Below are positions 14,395 through 23,728 of a stretch of 64,000 bases of DNA, in pieces. The DNA is from Fibrobacter sp. UWEL. Its GTDB lineage: Bacteria; Fibrobacterota; Fibrobacteria; Fibrobacterales; Fibrobacteraceae. The stretch is taken from the NCBI RefSeq assembly GCF_900142535.1, contig NZ_FRBE01000019.1, forward strand, positions 1-64,000, in the 5' to 3' direction. The notes below the pieces were generated by a model. That model was given only the letters and a program-made list of their open reading frames with translations, had not been told where the DNA came from and did not search any database. A program made the translations under genes and the position numbers. Positions within the stretch are counted from its first letter, which is position 1; every line of letters begins with the position of its first letter.

Positions 14395-16883
14395 TACGGA
14401 ACGTAATCTTCAGCGGCGCCCTTATCAGCGGATGTCTTCTTGGCTCCCCAGCGGCGAGGCTTGAATTCCCTGGGCGGGAAATCGAACTTCAGCTTGCCCT
14501 TCTTGTCGATGTACAGGAAGGCGTCAAAGGAGCGGTGAGTCTTGTTGCTGCGGAAACCCTTGATCAGGTCTGTCTTTACGTCCGTGCCAGTTAGCATCTT
14601 CTGGATTTGTTCCAGCGGGATTTCCTTACCCAAAAGAATCTTGGGAAGCTGCAAACCGCTAGGTTCCTTCTTCACGTAACTGTCGCTGACGTAACCCGTC
14701 ATGGTTTCGTACACGGCGGAATTGTCCAGCGGGGAGTTGCCTACCTGCTGTCCCAATTCGATTTCAGCGCCTTCCTTGTTGTCGTCGAAGACGAACTCGA
14801 TTTTATTCTGGTCGTTGATGATCACAACCGCGGAGAATTCAGCGCCCTTCTTGCTACGGAACCCCGTGAGAGGTCCAATCTTGCGATTGGTAAGAAGTTC
14901 TACAATTTCTTCATTGGAAAGACGCTTGCCGCCAACCATCTTGCGGATGACAATGCCGTCTTCGGTAGTGTAACGGCTGACGGTCTCGAAAACCTTCTTG
15001 CCGTTCACCGGGCTAAAGCTTGCTTCGCCGGTAGTGCTTTCTTCCTTGAATCCCTTGATGTTCTTCACCATGGTGCGGGTCATTTCCACAATGCCATTCA
15101 TGAAGTTTTCGCGGGTTTCCTTGCCCTTTTCAATTTGTTCCATCTTGTATTCCCACTCGCCGGTCAGTTCCGGGCTAGTGAGAGCTTCGATGTCCATGGC
15201 CTTCAGCACCTTGATCAGGTCGAATGCCTTGGCTGTGGCGATCATGTCCTTGCCGTCGCGGACCACGTACTTGTCCGTTACAAGCTTTTCAATAATGGCG
15301 GCGCGGGTAGCAGGGGTGCCGAGGCCACGTTCCTTCATGGCGTCGCGGAGTTCTTCATCTTCCACCAGCTTACCTGCACTTTCCATCATGGAAAGGAGGG
15401 TGCTTTCGGTGTAGTGTGCAGGAGGCTTGGTAAAGTCTTCCTTGGAGGTGACTTCGACAGCCTTTGCCTTATCGCCCTTCAGCTGCGGGATATTGGCTTC
15501 GTCGTCAGCATCCTTGCCGTATACGGCCTTAAAGCCCGGTTCCACCAGGATCTTACCTTCCGTAATGAAGGTTTCGCCTTCTACGGTGGTAATGCGGGTG
15601 GTGTTCAGGTACTTTGCAGGCGGGAAGAACACTGCGATAAAGCGCTGGCAGATCATGTTAAACACTTTCTGTTCGGCTTCGCTCAGGTCCGTGGGCATCA
15701 CGCCTGTAGGGATAATGGCAAAGTGGTCGGAAATCTTCTTGTTGTCGAAAACCTTAGGAGTCTTCACCACCCAGTTGTTATTCAGGGCGGTCTGCGCGAA
15801 GGTACTGAGACTTCCGGTAATCTTTCCTAGGGTAGTCTTCACAGGGCCAACGTAGTCTTCCGGCAGGCAGCGACTGTCAGTACGAGGATAGGTGGTTGCC
15901 TTATGGCGTTCGTACAGTGCCTGTGCGATAGAAAGGGTGGTCTTTGCGCTAAAGCCGAAACGGTTGTTGGCTTCTCGCTGGAGGGTGGTCAGGTCATAGA
16001 GCTGGCCGCATTTCTGGAAACTGGGGGCGGTAGTCTCTTCGATGGAGCCTGTCTTGCCCTTGCATTTTTTCAGAATGTCCTGAACCGTCTTTTCGTCAAA
16101 AATCTGCTTTTGCTTGCTGTCCCCGTTGGGCGTGAACCACTTACCCTGGTAGTTGTTTCCGTCATTGTCGAAGTCGGCGTCAATGGTCCAGAACTTCTTG
16201 GGTACGAACTGATGGCGTTCTTCCTCGCGGTTCACAATGATGGCCAGCGTCGGGGTCTGCACTCGACCGCAGGGTGTAATCTGGAAACCGCCCATGGAGC
16301 TGTTGTAAGCGGTCAGGCCGCGGCTACCGTTCATGCCAATGAGCCAGTCGGCTTCACTACGGCAAATGGCCGCTGCCTTCAGGTTTTCCATGTCGGCGCC
16401 GTCGCGCATATTGTCAAAAGCTTCCTGGATTGCCGCAGGAGTCATACTCTGCATCCACAGACGCTTGATGGTCTTGCCCGCAAGCTTACCCTTCAGGACG
16501 TAGTCCAGGATGTAGAAGAAAATCAGTTCACCTTCGCGGCCCGCATCGCATGCGTTCACCAGGGTCGTCACATCCTTGCGCTTGATCAACTTGCTGAGTA
16601 TGGAAAGCTGGCTCTTGGTCTGCGGGTTTGCGGAAAGGGGAAATTTTTCCGGCAGCATAGGCAGCGTGCTCATTTCCCACTTCTTATAGCGTTCGTCGAT
16701 TTCCTTGGGATCGGCAATTTCCACCAGGTGGCCGATGGCGTGGCTCACGATGGTCGTGTCGCTTTCGTAGACGCCGTTGCCCTTGGTAAAGTTCTTCTGG
16801 CCAAGGACCTTCACCAGGTCCAGGGCTACGCTAGGTTTTTCTGCAATAATCAAAGTCTTGGGTGTGGTCTTTGCAGTTGCCAT
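14394..16883 (-). CDS. topB: DNA topoisomerase III (type IA)
   Basis: An 829-residue type IA topoisomerase that relaxes or decatenates DNA through a single-strand break. The Toprim domain is N-terminal (IIAEKPSVA with Glu15; NACDAGREGELIF near 110-122). The catalytic tyrosine is in TTYPRTDSR (about residue 337), and RSEADWLIGMNGSRG fits TopB rather than TopA. The C-terminal 200 residues contain repeated GFRSKKG/GFRSNKTHRSF-like blocks (Toprim C-terminal repeat type) without zinc cysteines. It lies directly downstream of the glycosyltransferase gene (3 bp gap) and overlaps the GH3 gene, which gives a minus-strand operon of three functionally unrelated genes. Confidence 0.93.
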   Translation of the reverse strand: MATAKTTPKTLIIAEKPSVALDLVKVLGQKNFTKGNGVYESDTTIVSHAIGHLVEIADPKEIDERYKKWEMSTLPMLPEKFPLSANPQTKSQLSILSKLIKRKDVTTLVNACDAGREGELIFFYILDYVLKGKLAGKTIKRLWMQSMTPAAIQEAFDNMRDGADMENLKAAAICRSEADWLIGMNGSRGLTAYNSSMGGFQITPCGRVQTPTLAIIVNREEERHQFVPKKFWTIDADFDNDGNNYQGKWFTPNGDSKQKQIFDEKTVQDILKKCKGKTGSIEETTAPSFQKCGQLYDLTTLQREANNRFGFSAKTTLSIAQALYERHKATTYPRTDSRCLPEDYVGPVKTTLGKITGSLSTFAQTALNNNWVVKTPKVFDNKKISDHFAIIPTGVMPTDLSEAEQKVFNMICQRFIAVFFPPAKYLNTTRITTVEGETFITEGKILVEPGFKAVYGKDADDEANIPQLKGDKAKAVEVTSKEDFTKPPAHYTESTLLSMMESAGKLVEDEELRDAMKERGLGTPATRAAIIEKLVTDKYVVRDGKDMIATAKAFDLIKVLKAMDIEALTSPELTGEWEYKMEQIEKGKETRENFMNGIVEMTRTMVKNIKGFKEESTTGEASFSPVNGKKVFETVSRYTTEDGIVIRKMVGGKRLSNEEIVELLTNRKIGPLTGFRSKKGAEFSAVVIINDQNKIEFVFDDNKEGAEIELGQQVGNSPLDNSAVYETMTGYVSDSYVKKEPSGLQLPKILLGKEIPLEQIQKMLTGTDVKTDLIKGFRSNKTHRSFDAFLYIDKKGKLKFDFPPREFKPRRWGAKKTSADKGAAEDYVP

Positions 16884-16886
16884 ATC

Positions 16887-18023
16887 TTACTTCCATTTAA
16901 AGCGTCCCAGCACGCCGAAAATAACGGCAAGGACTGTAAAAGGGGCGTGTATGAATTCCACAGGAATGCACCACTTGATCAGGTGTTCCTGCCTAAATAC
17001 ACGTAACCCTCGGAGTATTAAAATCAGGTCGCCGGCACACTTGATCACGAATGTTATCGCAGTGGCCGCAAAAACAGTAAAGCTAAAGGGGGAAAGTGCC
17101 GCCGCAACACACTGCATGAGCAGGAACAGGAATACCATACTCAGCACGAATACAATTTTCGGTGTGTAATAGACGGTCTTGGAGGCCCAGCGCTTGCGCT
17201 GTTCCCAAAGTTCTTTCAATGTTTCCTTGCCGTTGGTGGTCACGAACGTGCTTTCGGAAATGCAGTAGCGCATGGCCCAGGGACGGTCCGCTGCCAGCTT
17301 CTGCATCAAGAGGTCGTCGTCTCCACTCTGAATCTTGAGGACGCCTTCGAAACCCTTCACGCTCTTGAAGAAACTCTTGCGGTAAGCCAGGTTGTTTCCG
17401 GTGCTGGTCAGGGGGAGGTGCATGGCAAGTCCTGCCGTTCCCGCCACTCTATATATAAGAGTCTCCACCGCCTGCATGCAAATCAGCACGCTGGACTTGC
17501 CTTTCACGGTAGGAATGTAGGAATGACCTGCCACCAGCTCGATACCCGGCTCGAATTCTGCCACGATGCCTGTAATCCAGGTGGGCTTCACAATGCAGTC
17601 TGCATCCGTCAGGCAGAGAATTTCGCCGTTACAGGCTTCAATCATCTGACTCAGGGCGAATTTCTTGGGGCTAGCTCCTTCCGGAATTTCCTTGATGGTC
17701 AGAACATTGAATTTTTCCGGATACTTGGCCTTGTATTCTTCCAAAATCTTGGGGGTGCTGTCCGTACTGCGGTCATCCGCTACCCAGACTTCCCAGAATC
17801 CGCGGTAATCCTGCTGCATCACGGAATCCAGAGTCTCCCGAATGCCAGCCTCTTCGTTACGGGCGGCAATCAGGATACTTACCTTAGGTGGTTGCTCTAC
17901 GTCGGAGTTGCCCTTACGTACGGTTCCCAACGCCCTGAAGAACCTAAACTCCAGGTAGGCGTAGAACAGACAGAACGCTGACAACAGCCCGATAACAACG
18001 TATGTGACCGTAGTGAATACCAT
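16887..18023 (-). CDS. membrane GT2 glycosyltransferase
   Basis: A family 2 glycosyltransferase (about 378 residues from the ATG at 18023; a TTG at 18053 would add 10 residues). An N-terminal membrane anchor (VTYVVIGLLSAFCLFYAYLE) is followed by the GT-A domain with SILIAARNEE, ADDRSTDST, the metal-binding TDADC, and the processive-type QRKRW motif. Two or three C-terminal transmembrane segments follow. This architecture (membrane-bound, D,D,D,QxxRW) is used for polysaccharide or glycolipid synthesis with a nucleotide-sugar donor on the cytoplasmic face. Sugar and acceptor cannot be assigned. It is the first gene of the minus-strand operon with topB and GH3, and divergent from the histidine kinase. 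Confidence 0.87.
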   Translation of the reverse strand: MVFTTVTYVVIGLLSAFCLFYAYLEFRFFRALGTVRKGNSDVEQPPKVSILIAARNEEAGIRETLDSVMQQDYRGFWEVWVADDRSTDSTPKILEEYKAKYPEKFNVLTIKEIPEGASPKKFALSQMIEACNGEILCLTDADCIVKPTWITGIVAEFEPGIELVAGHSYIPTVKGKSSVLICMQAVETLIYRVAGTAGLAMHLPLTSTGNNLAYRKSFFKSVKGFEGVLKIQSGDDDLLMQKLAADRPWAMRYCISESTFVTTNGKETLKELWEQRKRWASKTVYYTPKIVFVLSMVFLFLLMQCVAAALSPFSFTVFAATAITFVIKCAGDLILILRGLRVFRQEHLIKWCIPVEFIHAPFTVLAVIFGVLGRFKWK

Positions 18024-18187
18024 AATCCGCCGCAAAAATAGATATAAAACCAATTTTAATAATGCGGAGCCTCTCCTAAATTAAGGGTGTAATCGGGATT
18101 TTATCCGCAGAAATGTTTCTTTTTTATTACGTTTTGGATGGGTTTTTGCGGAAAACAAGGTACTGTTCAGGATAGAGGTTTTATCTA

Positions 18188-20662
18188 GTGTCCGTGTTTT
18201 TGATTGTATTTGTTGCTGCATCCCTGATTTTAGGGCTTATGGATGTTGTCATTTCCATAATGGCCATCCGCAAGGGCGGGTTCCTCGGTAAAAAGCTTGC
18301 CTTTACCAGCTTTGGCTGTGGTTATCTGGTATTTGTCTATCTCCTCCGCATTTGCGTTTCCCACGAAACCTTATTCTCCTGGCTTACCAGCGCCTACTAT
18401 ATAGGCATGGACGTGATGCTTCTGTTCATGACGTGCTTTGTGGCGAACCTGGTGGAACTGAAAAAATCGACGGTTTATCGTGCTGCGGCTTTTGCTCTCA
18501 TTGCCCTTGCCGCCATTGATTCCGTAGGTTTTTTAATAAATCCTTTCTTGGAAATCTGGACGGGTTTTGTTCCTAGCCCATTGTACAACAAGTTCCGTCT
18601 GGTCATTCACGCCCCGTTCTATTATCATGTGGTTTTCAGCAGCTCCCTGGTGGTGCTGTCCCTGATACTTCTCGTACGTAAGTGGTCCATCGTTTCTGAT
18701 GGTTTCAAGCGCAGGTACGGTTATGTGGCGGCGTCCATCTTTGCGGTCATCCTCCTGAATCTTGCCACCTTCATTTTCCCGGATTTTTTCGGCGGACAGA
18801 GAATGGATTACTCCGCCCTCGCCTGTAGCTTTGCGGCCATTGTATTTTACTGGTCCACCTGCATATTCACTCCCGTGAGCTTCATGTACGATCACAGTGT
18901 TCCTCTGGAAAAACGTATGAATCTCATGTTCATGATTACGGGAATTATCGGGTCCCTCCTGGGCTTGCTGATTTGTCTTGCGGCCTCCGTAGACTATGTG
19001 GGAATTCTAACGGTAGGTGGTGTTATCATTGGCATGATTGGCGCTTCCTTTGTGGCAAGACGGAATGGCCACGAAGAACTGGGCCTCTGGATTTTGGTGG
19101 CGGGTATCCTGATTGCCATGCCTACCATTTGGCTCTTTTCCGGTGGCATTCACAGTGGCGTAAATATCTGGTTTGTCTACGAGTTCTTCTATATCGCCTT
19201 TGCCCTGAAGGGCCGTAGAATGCTGATTGCCATGGGGGCTGCGTCCCTGCTGGACGGGGCTTGCTATATCTTTGGTTATTACTGCCCGCAGCATGTCTAC
19301 ACCTTTACCAATCTCCTGGACTCCTACATCAGTACTATGGGATCTGCCTTTGTGGTGGGACTTACCGTGGTGGTGACGGTCGTGTATCAAAAGAACATTT
19401 ATTACGATGAACAAAATGCTCTGGAAAAGTCTTACAGGGAACAGAAAAAGCTTCAGCGTGAGGCGGAAATCGCCAACAAGGCCAAGGGTGATTTTCTTGC
19501 CAACATGAGCCACGAAATCCGTACTCCCATCAATGCCATTCTGGGTCTGGACGAGATGATTCTTCGTGGGGCATCTGCCGAAGAAACTGCAGAATACGCC
19601 CGCAACATCAAGCAGGCCGGCAATATGCTATTGTCCCTCGTTAACGATGTGCTGGACTTCTCCAAAATTGAAAACGGCAAGATGGATATTATTCCTGCGG
19701 ACTATAAGCCCTCTTCCATGATTAACGACCTGGTCACCATGTTTAATCCCCGTGTGGTGGAAAAAGGCCTGGAATTAAAAACGGACATCATGGAAAATGT
19801 GCCTTCCGTATTGCGGGGCGATGACGTCCGTATTCGTCAGATTATCTCCAACCTTCTGTCCAATGCCATCAAGTATACCCACAAGGGCTCCGTCACCCTG
19901 ACGGTAAGGAGCGAGGTAGAAGGCCCGAAGTGCATTCTTTACGTGTCCGTCAAGGATACGGGTATTGGCGTTCGGGAAGAAGACCGCCAGCGTCTGTTTG
20001 AATCTTTCCGCCGTGTGGATGAGTCCCGCAACCGCAGTATTCAGGGCACCGGGCTTGGTCTATCCATTACCCTCAGGCTATTGGAACTGATGGGCTCCTC
20101 CCTGGAACTGGAAAGCAACTACGGGGAAGGTTCTGACTTTAGCTTCCGTCTGGTTCAGGACGTGGTGGACGCGACTCCCATAGGAAACCTCCAGAAACAG
20201 CTGGAAGGCAAGGAAAAGCAGGCGGACGTGTACCGCGAAAGTTTCGAGGCGCCCCAGGCTAGAATCCTGGTGGTGGATGACAACAAGATGAACCTCATGG
20301 TGGTGAAGGGCCTGCTGAAGCATTCCAGAATGCAGATCGACACCGTTATGAGTGGCCAGGAATGTCTGAACAAGGTGGAAACCAACCGCTACGACATCAT
20401 CTTTATGGATCACATGATGCCGGAAATGGATGGCATGGAAACCGTAAGACGCCTCCATGAAATGACCGAAAATAAGTCCGCCACCGCAAGAATTGTTGCC
20501 CTAACCGCCAATGCCGTGGTGGGAGCCAAGGAAATGTACCTGGCTGCCGGTTTTGACGACATTCTGGCAAAACCCATACGTGGGGCCCAGTTGGAAAAGA
20601 TGATTTTGCATTATCTGCCCCCCGAACTGGTCTATAAAAAGGTCCAGCAATCGTTGACCTAA
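18188..20662 (+). CDS. hybrid sensor histidine kinase/response regulator
   Basis: An 824-residue membrane sensor starting at GTG, with AGAGG upstream. Residues 1-410 contain about twelve hydrophobic segments; the first seven resemble the 7TM-HK sensor module, and a second membrane block (240-400) follows. A short coiled coil leads into HisKA (ANMSHEIRTPINAILG; phosphorylated His442), HATPase_c (N box SNAIKYT, G boxes DTGIGV and GTGLGL) and a C-terminal receiver domain (ILVVDDNKMN; phospho-acceptor Asp741 in MDHMMPEMDG). No output domain is present, so signal would pass by phosphotransfer to another protein not encoded nearby. The ligand is unknown. The yceD promoter lies in its last codons. 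Confidence 0.93.
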   Translation: MSVFLIVFVAASLILGLMDVVISIMAIRKGGFLGKKLAFTSFGCGYLVFVYLLRICVSHETLFSWLTSAYYIGMDVMLLFMTCFVANLVELKKSTVYRAAAFALIALAAIDSVGFLINPFLEIWTGFVPSPLYNKFRLVIHAPFYYHVVFSSSLVVLSLILLVRKWSIVSDGFKRRYGYVAASIFAVILLNLATFIFPDFFGGQRMDYSALACSFAAIVFYWSTCIFTPVSFMYDHSVPLEKRMNLMFMITGIIGSLLGLLICLAASVDYVGILTVGGVIIGMIGASFVARRNGHEELGLWILVAGILIAMPTIWLFSGGIHSGVNIWFVYEFFYIAFALKGRRMLIAMGAASLLDGACYIFGYYCPQHVYTFTNLLDSYISTMGSAFVVGLTVVVTVVYQKNIYYDEQNALEKSYREQKKLQREAEIANKAKGDFLANMSHEIRTPINAILGLDEMILRGASAEETAEYARNIKQAGNMLLSLVNDVLDFSKIENGKMDIIPADYKPSSMINDLVTMFNPRVVEKGLELKTDIMENVPSVLRGDDVRIRQIISNLLSNAIKYTHKGSVTLTVRSEVEGPKCILYVSVKDTGIGVREEDRQRLFESFRRVDESRNRSIQGTGLGLSITLRLLELMGSSLELESNYGEGSDFSFRLVQDVVDATPIGNLQKQLEGKEKQADVYRESFEAPQARILVVDDNKMNLMVVKGLLKHSRMQIDTVMSGQECLNKVETNRYDIIFMDHMMPEMDGMETVRRLHEMTENKSATARIVALTANAVVGAKEMYLAAGFDDILAKPIRGAQLEKMILHYLPPELVYKKVQQSLT

Positions 20663-20684
20663 AGTTCACGTTTTACTAAATTTG
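20653..20684 (+). promoter_or_regulatory. Bacteroidota-like promoter of the yceD-rpmF operon
   Basis: GTTG (20653-20656), 20 nt, TAAATTTG (20677-20684); the start codon follows 7 nt later. The same TTTACTAAATTTGCGC string occurs before the SLC13 transporter gene (43741). Confidence 0.55.
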
Positions 20685-20691
20685 CGCTACT

Positions 20692-21219
20692 TTGAGAATC
20701 GATATTGCACAAACACTTTCTGAACCCGAAGACCGCCAGGTGGTCTGGTCCCATGCCGATGCCCCTGAACTCTTCGACGAACTGCACCTAAAGGGCGATC
20801 TGGTAGCTCAGGTGCTGGTTAGCCCCGAAGGCGACAACAAGTGGCTTGTGACTGGTACGATCTCCGGCGTGCAGACGCTAACCTGCTCCCGCTCTCTGGA
20901 ACCGTTTGACCGACCCTTCTCCACTGAAATCGTGGTCGAAGTTGAACGAATTCAGATTGCAAAACAGGAACTTGACGAGGAAGACGTTGACGTCTATGCC
21001 TACAAGATCCCCCAGGGGCAGTACTTCGTAGATGTTTCCGAGTGCGTTCGTGAGCTTATTTTGCTTCAGGAACCCCAAGCACCCGTGAAAAATCCTGACG
21101 AAGATTTTATCTTTGTAACAAACAACAATCCGGCAGAGGATGAAGCTGGCGAAAAGCCGACGGATCCCCGCTGGGACAAACTCAAGGCCCTCAAAGACAA
21201 AATGTCCAAGGGCAACTAG
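20692..21219 (+). CDS. DUF177/YceD-family protein
   Basis: This 175-residue cytoplasmic protein belongs to the YceD (DUF177) family, which is almost always encoded next to rpmF, as here (17 bp apart). Members affect 23S rRNA accumulation in bacteria and plants, though the mechanism is unsettled. The family's CSRSLEPF motif (Cys followed by R-L-x-P), around residue 63, and the acidic DEEDVDVYAYKIPQGQYFVD region are visible. The start is TTG at 20692, without a Shine-Dalgarno site but 7 nt after a TAAATTTG promoter element, suggesting a leaderless transcript. An acidic, poorly ordered tail (NPAEDEAGEKP) ends the protein. Confidence 0.88.
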   Translation: MRIDIAQTLSEPEDRQVVWSHADAPELFDELHLKGDLVAQVLVSPEGDNKWLVTGTISGVQTLTCSRSLEPFDRPFSTEIVVEVERIQIAKQELDEEDVDVYAYKIPQGQYFVDVSECVRELILLQEPQAPVKNPDEDFIFVTNNNPAEDEAGEKPTDPRWDKLKALKDKMSKGN

Positions 21220-21236
21220 AATAACAGGAGTTAAAA

Positions 21237-21422
21237 ATGGCTGTACCTAAAAGAAAAACTTCCACCGCTCGTCGTGACAAGCGTCGTACCCACTGGAAGA
21301 TGGAAGTGCCCGCTATGGCTACTTGCGATCATTGCGGTTCCGTGAAGCGTCCGCATCGCGTTTGCCCGGTTTGCGGTTTCTACAATGGTGTAGAAGTTGT
21401 CGACATGAAGGCAGAAGCCTAA
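21237..21422 (+). CDS. rpmF: 50S ribosomal protein L32
   Basis: This 61-residue L32 has the typical start [20 protein letters not shown] and a zinc ribbon with four cysteines (CDHCG and CPVCG), so it is the zinc-binding form rather than the zinc-free paralogue. AACAGGAG precedes the ATG. It forms a two-gene transcript with yceD, closed by a strong terminator at 21440. Confidence 0.98.
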   Translation: MAVPKRKTSTARRDKRRTHWKMEVPAMATCDHCGSVKRPHRVCPVCGFYNGVEVVDMKAEA

Positions 21423-21439
21423 TTTTTAGACTATATTAA

Positions 21440-21474
21440 GGTAAGCTCTGGTGTACCCGGAGCTTACCTTTTTT
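21440..21474 (+). terminator. rho-independent terminator after rpmF
   Basis: GGTAAGCTC and GAGCTTACC form a 9-bp stem followed by six T. It separates rpmF from plsX, which must therefore use its own promoter or read-through. Confidence 0.92.
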
Positions 21475-21525
21475 GTTTGATAAGACCCTCGTGGTCAAAA
21501 GTTTTGTTGTATAAGGAAGTCTACC

Positions 21526-22518
21526 ATGGTTAAAGTAGCTTTGGATGCTCTGGGTGGCGATTTTGCTCCCGACGTTGTGATCGATGGCGCTATTAACGCT
21601 GCCAACAAGGATGCCGATCTGCACATCGTTTTGTGCGGACCTGAGGCCGAGGTCAAGGCTGGTCTCGCCAAGCGCGGTTATACCGGTACCGGTATTTCCG
21701 TGGTCGATGCACCGGAGCCGGTTGCCATGGATGAACATCCTGTCATGGTCCTCAAGAAGAAGCCCAACTCTGGTCTGGTCACTTGCGTTGCCCTCCAGAA
21801 GAAGGGTCTGGTAGACGCATCCGTCAGTGCTGGTAACTCCGGCGCCATGATGGCTAGCTGCCTTATGCTCTTGGGTAAGACTACAGACAAATTCGCTCGT
21901 CCGCCTATCGGTTGCGTGATTCCCACCGCCGAAAAGCCCATCGTTCTCGTGGACGCTGGTGCTAACGTTGACGAACGCGCTTCCGTTCTGGTTGACTTCG
22001 CCATCGCTGGTTCTGCATTTGCTGAAACCTACTTCGGTCGCGAAAAGCCGAAGGTTGGCTTGGTGAACATGGGCGAAGAAGAACACAAGGGCCCCGCAGT
22101 TCTCCAGGAAACCTATCAGCTCCTCAAGAACGCTCCCGTGAACTTCATCGGTAACATCGAAGGTGAAGACCTGATCATGTCCAAGGCCGACGTGGCTGTG
22201 ACCTCCGGCTTTACCGGTAACGTCATCCTCAAGATGATCGAAGGCTTCTACGAAATGCACCACAAGATGTTCGGTTCCATCGATACCGAAGCTGGTCGCA
22301 ACTTCGATAACATGTGGGACTACCGCATGACCGGTGGCGCTCTGCTCCTGGGCCTCAATGGTACTGGCATTATCGCTCACGGCCGTTCCGACGCTCTGGC
22401 TATCGAAAAGGCTGTGGAAGTTGCCGCTAAGTATGCTCGCCTCGGTGTGGCTAAGAACGTGAACGCACGTCTCGCCGAAATCAAGGACGAAGCCGCCGAA
22501 GCTCCCGCTCAGGCATAA
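21526..22518 (+). CDS. plsX: phosphate acyltransferase
   Basis: This 330-residue PlsX makes acyl-phosphate from acyl-ACP for phospholipid synthesis at the inner membrane surface. The typical start VALDALGGDFAPD, the block SAGNSGAMMASCLMLLG (about 100-116), the central VDAGANVDER and the DVAVTSGFTGNVILKMIEG segment are all present. A small Ala/Glu-rich tail ends the protein. It lies between rpmF and fabD in the widely conserved order, but fabH, which usually follows plsX, is absent. It has its own terminator. Confidence 0.96.
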   Translation: MVKVALDALGGDFAPDVVIDGAINAANKDADLHIVLCGPEAEVKAGLAKRGYTGTGISVVDAPEPVAMDEHPVMVLKKKPNSGLVTCVALQKKGLVDASVSAGNSGAMMASCLMLLGKTTDKFARPPIGCVIPTAEKPIVLVDAGANVDERASVLVDFAIAGSAFAETYFGREKPKVGLVNMGEEEHKGPAVLQETYQLLKNAPVNFIGNIEGEDLIMSKADVAVTSGFTGNVILKMIEGFYEMHHKMFGSIDTEAGRNFDNMWDYRMTGGALLLGLNGTGIIAHGRSDALAIEKAVEVAAKYARLGVAKNVNARLAEIKDEAAEAPAQA

Positions 22519-22528
22519 AAACTTTTTT

Positions 22529-22556
22529 GTCATCCCCGGCTTGACCGGGGATCTAG
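22529..22556 (+). repeat. interspersed palindrome, GTCATCCCCGG family
   Basis: GTCATCCCCGG-cttga-CCGGGGATCTAG, 10 bp after plsX. The copy at 813-840 is near-identical in reverse orientation. Confidence 0.8.
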
Positions 22557-22571
22557 CAATTCGAGTTTGCA

Positions 22572-22600
22572 AAAGACAGGACCAAAATCCTGTCTTTTTT
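22572..22600 (+). terminator. rho-independent terminator after plsX
   Basis: AAAGACAGG and CCTGTCTTT (9 bp, 8-nt loop) are followed by a T-run. Confidence 0.9.
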
Positions 22601-22708
22601 CATGTCCCTTCAAAATTCCGGACCGTGCTATCTTGTTGATTCTCAATAAGTTACGTTTGTCCTTCGGTGTAAGTCTTTCGTTATCTTTTTGTAAGTAGGT
22701 TTTTACCC

Positions 22709-22738
22709 TTTGGTCTTTTAAGTCCGCTAATATTTTTG
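22709..22738 (+). promoter_or_regulatory. Bacteroidota-like promoter of the fabD operon
   Basis: TTTG (22709-22712), 18 nt, TATTTTTG (22731-22738): a complete match to TTTG-N~19-TAnnTTTG, 50 bp before fabD. Confidence 0.55.
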
Positions 22739-22788
22739 TAAGTTTGTACCGATTAAAAACGAACAATTGTTTACACTAAGGAATAACA

Positions 22789-23709
22789 ATGTCCAAGACT
22801 ATTCTTCTCTTCCCTGGCCAGGGCGCACAGTACGTCGGTATGGGCCAGACCCTCGCTTCTACTTTTGAACCTGCTAAGAAGATCATGCAGGAAGCAGACG
22901 AAATCCTCGGCTTCTCTCTGTCCAAGCTGATGGCTGAAGGTCCGGAAGATGTCCTCAAGAGCACTGACAATACTCAGCCCGCTCTCTTCACCGTGTCCGC
23001 AATGGTCATGGAAATCCTCAAGGCAGAAGGCTTTGAATTTGATTACGTGGCAGGTCACTCCCTGGGTGAATACTCTGCTATCTACGCTGCCGGCGGATTC
23101 AGCTTCGCCGACGGTCTCCGCCTGGTTCGCACTCGTGGCGAACTGATGGCTTCCGCTGGTTCCAAGAACCCGGGTGCCATGGCCGCTATCATGGGCCAGG
23201 AAGAAAACAAAATTCTGGAACTTTGCGAAGCCGTCAAGGATGCTGGCGTCGTGGTTCCTGCAAACATCAACTGCCCGGGTCAGATCGTTGTGTCTGGCGC
23301 TCAGGAAGGCGTTGCAAAGCTGGTGGAAAACTGCGCCGCTGCTGGTATCAAGGCTATTCCTCTGGCAGTGTCCGGTGCTTTCCACTCTCCGCTGATGCAG
23401 TTCGCTCAGCCGGGTCTGGCAGAAGCTATTGCAAAGACTACCTTCAACGATGTGGCTAAGCCGGTCATCGCTAACGTGATTGCCGAACCTGTCACCTCCG
23501 GCAAGGAAATCGCAGACCTGCTGGTTCGCCAGCTGGTATCTCCGGTCCGTTGGAACGACTGCATGAACAAGGCTATTTCCCTGGGTGTTACTCAGGGCGT
23601 CGAAGTGGGTTCCGGCAAGGTCCTCATGGGCCTCATGCGCAAGATCAGCCGCGACGTGAAGGTCACTCCGGTAGAAACTATCGAAGCATTTCAGGCTCTC
23701 AAGGCCTAA
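22789..23709 (+). CDS. fabD: malonyl-CoA:ACP transacylase
   Basis: This 306-residue FabD loads malonyl groups from CoA onto acyl carrier protein for fatty-acid elongation. The oxyanion motif FPGQGAQ (8-14), the nucleophile in GHSLGE (Ser91) and the catalytic His199 (GAFHSPLM) are all in place, as is the Gln-Gly-Val-Glu-Val-Gly-like end. It is the first gene of the fabD-fabG-acpP run, 19 bp before fabG, with its own upstream promoter after the plsX terminator. Confidence 0.97.
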   Translation: MSKTILLFPGQGAQYVGMGQTLASTFEPAKKIMQEADEILGFSLSKLMAEGPEDVLKSTDNTQPALFTVSAMVMEILKAEGFEFDYVAGHSLGEYSAIYAAGGFSFADGLRLVRTRGELMASAGSKNPGAMAAIMGQEENKILELCEAVKDAGVVVPANINCPGQIVVSGAQEGVAKLVENCAAAGIKAIPLAVSGAFHSPLMQFAQPGLAEAIAKTTFNDVAKPVIANVIAEPVTSGKEIADLLVRQLVSPVRWNDCMNKAISLGVTQGVEVGSGKVLMGLMRKISRDVKVTPVETIEAFQALKA

Positions 23710-23728
23710 TTAACAGAGGGAACAAATT

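Noticed and set aside
18021-18053. TTG at 18053 as start of the GT2 gene
   Set aside because: The ATG at 18023 keeps the full membrane anchor; the extra residues add nothing recognisable.
21436-22572. 378-codon minus-strand frame opposite plsX
   Set aside because: Antisense of a conserved gene and crosses two terminator hairpins.
22530-22766. 78-codon basic minus-strand frame between plsX and fabD
   Set aside because: It spans a terminator and a palindromic repeat and has no ribosome-binding site; the basic composition follows from AT-rich promoter sequence.
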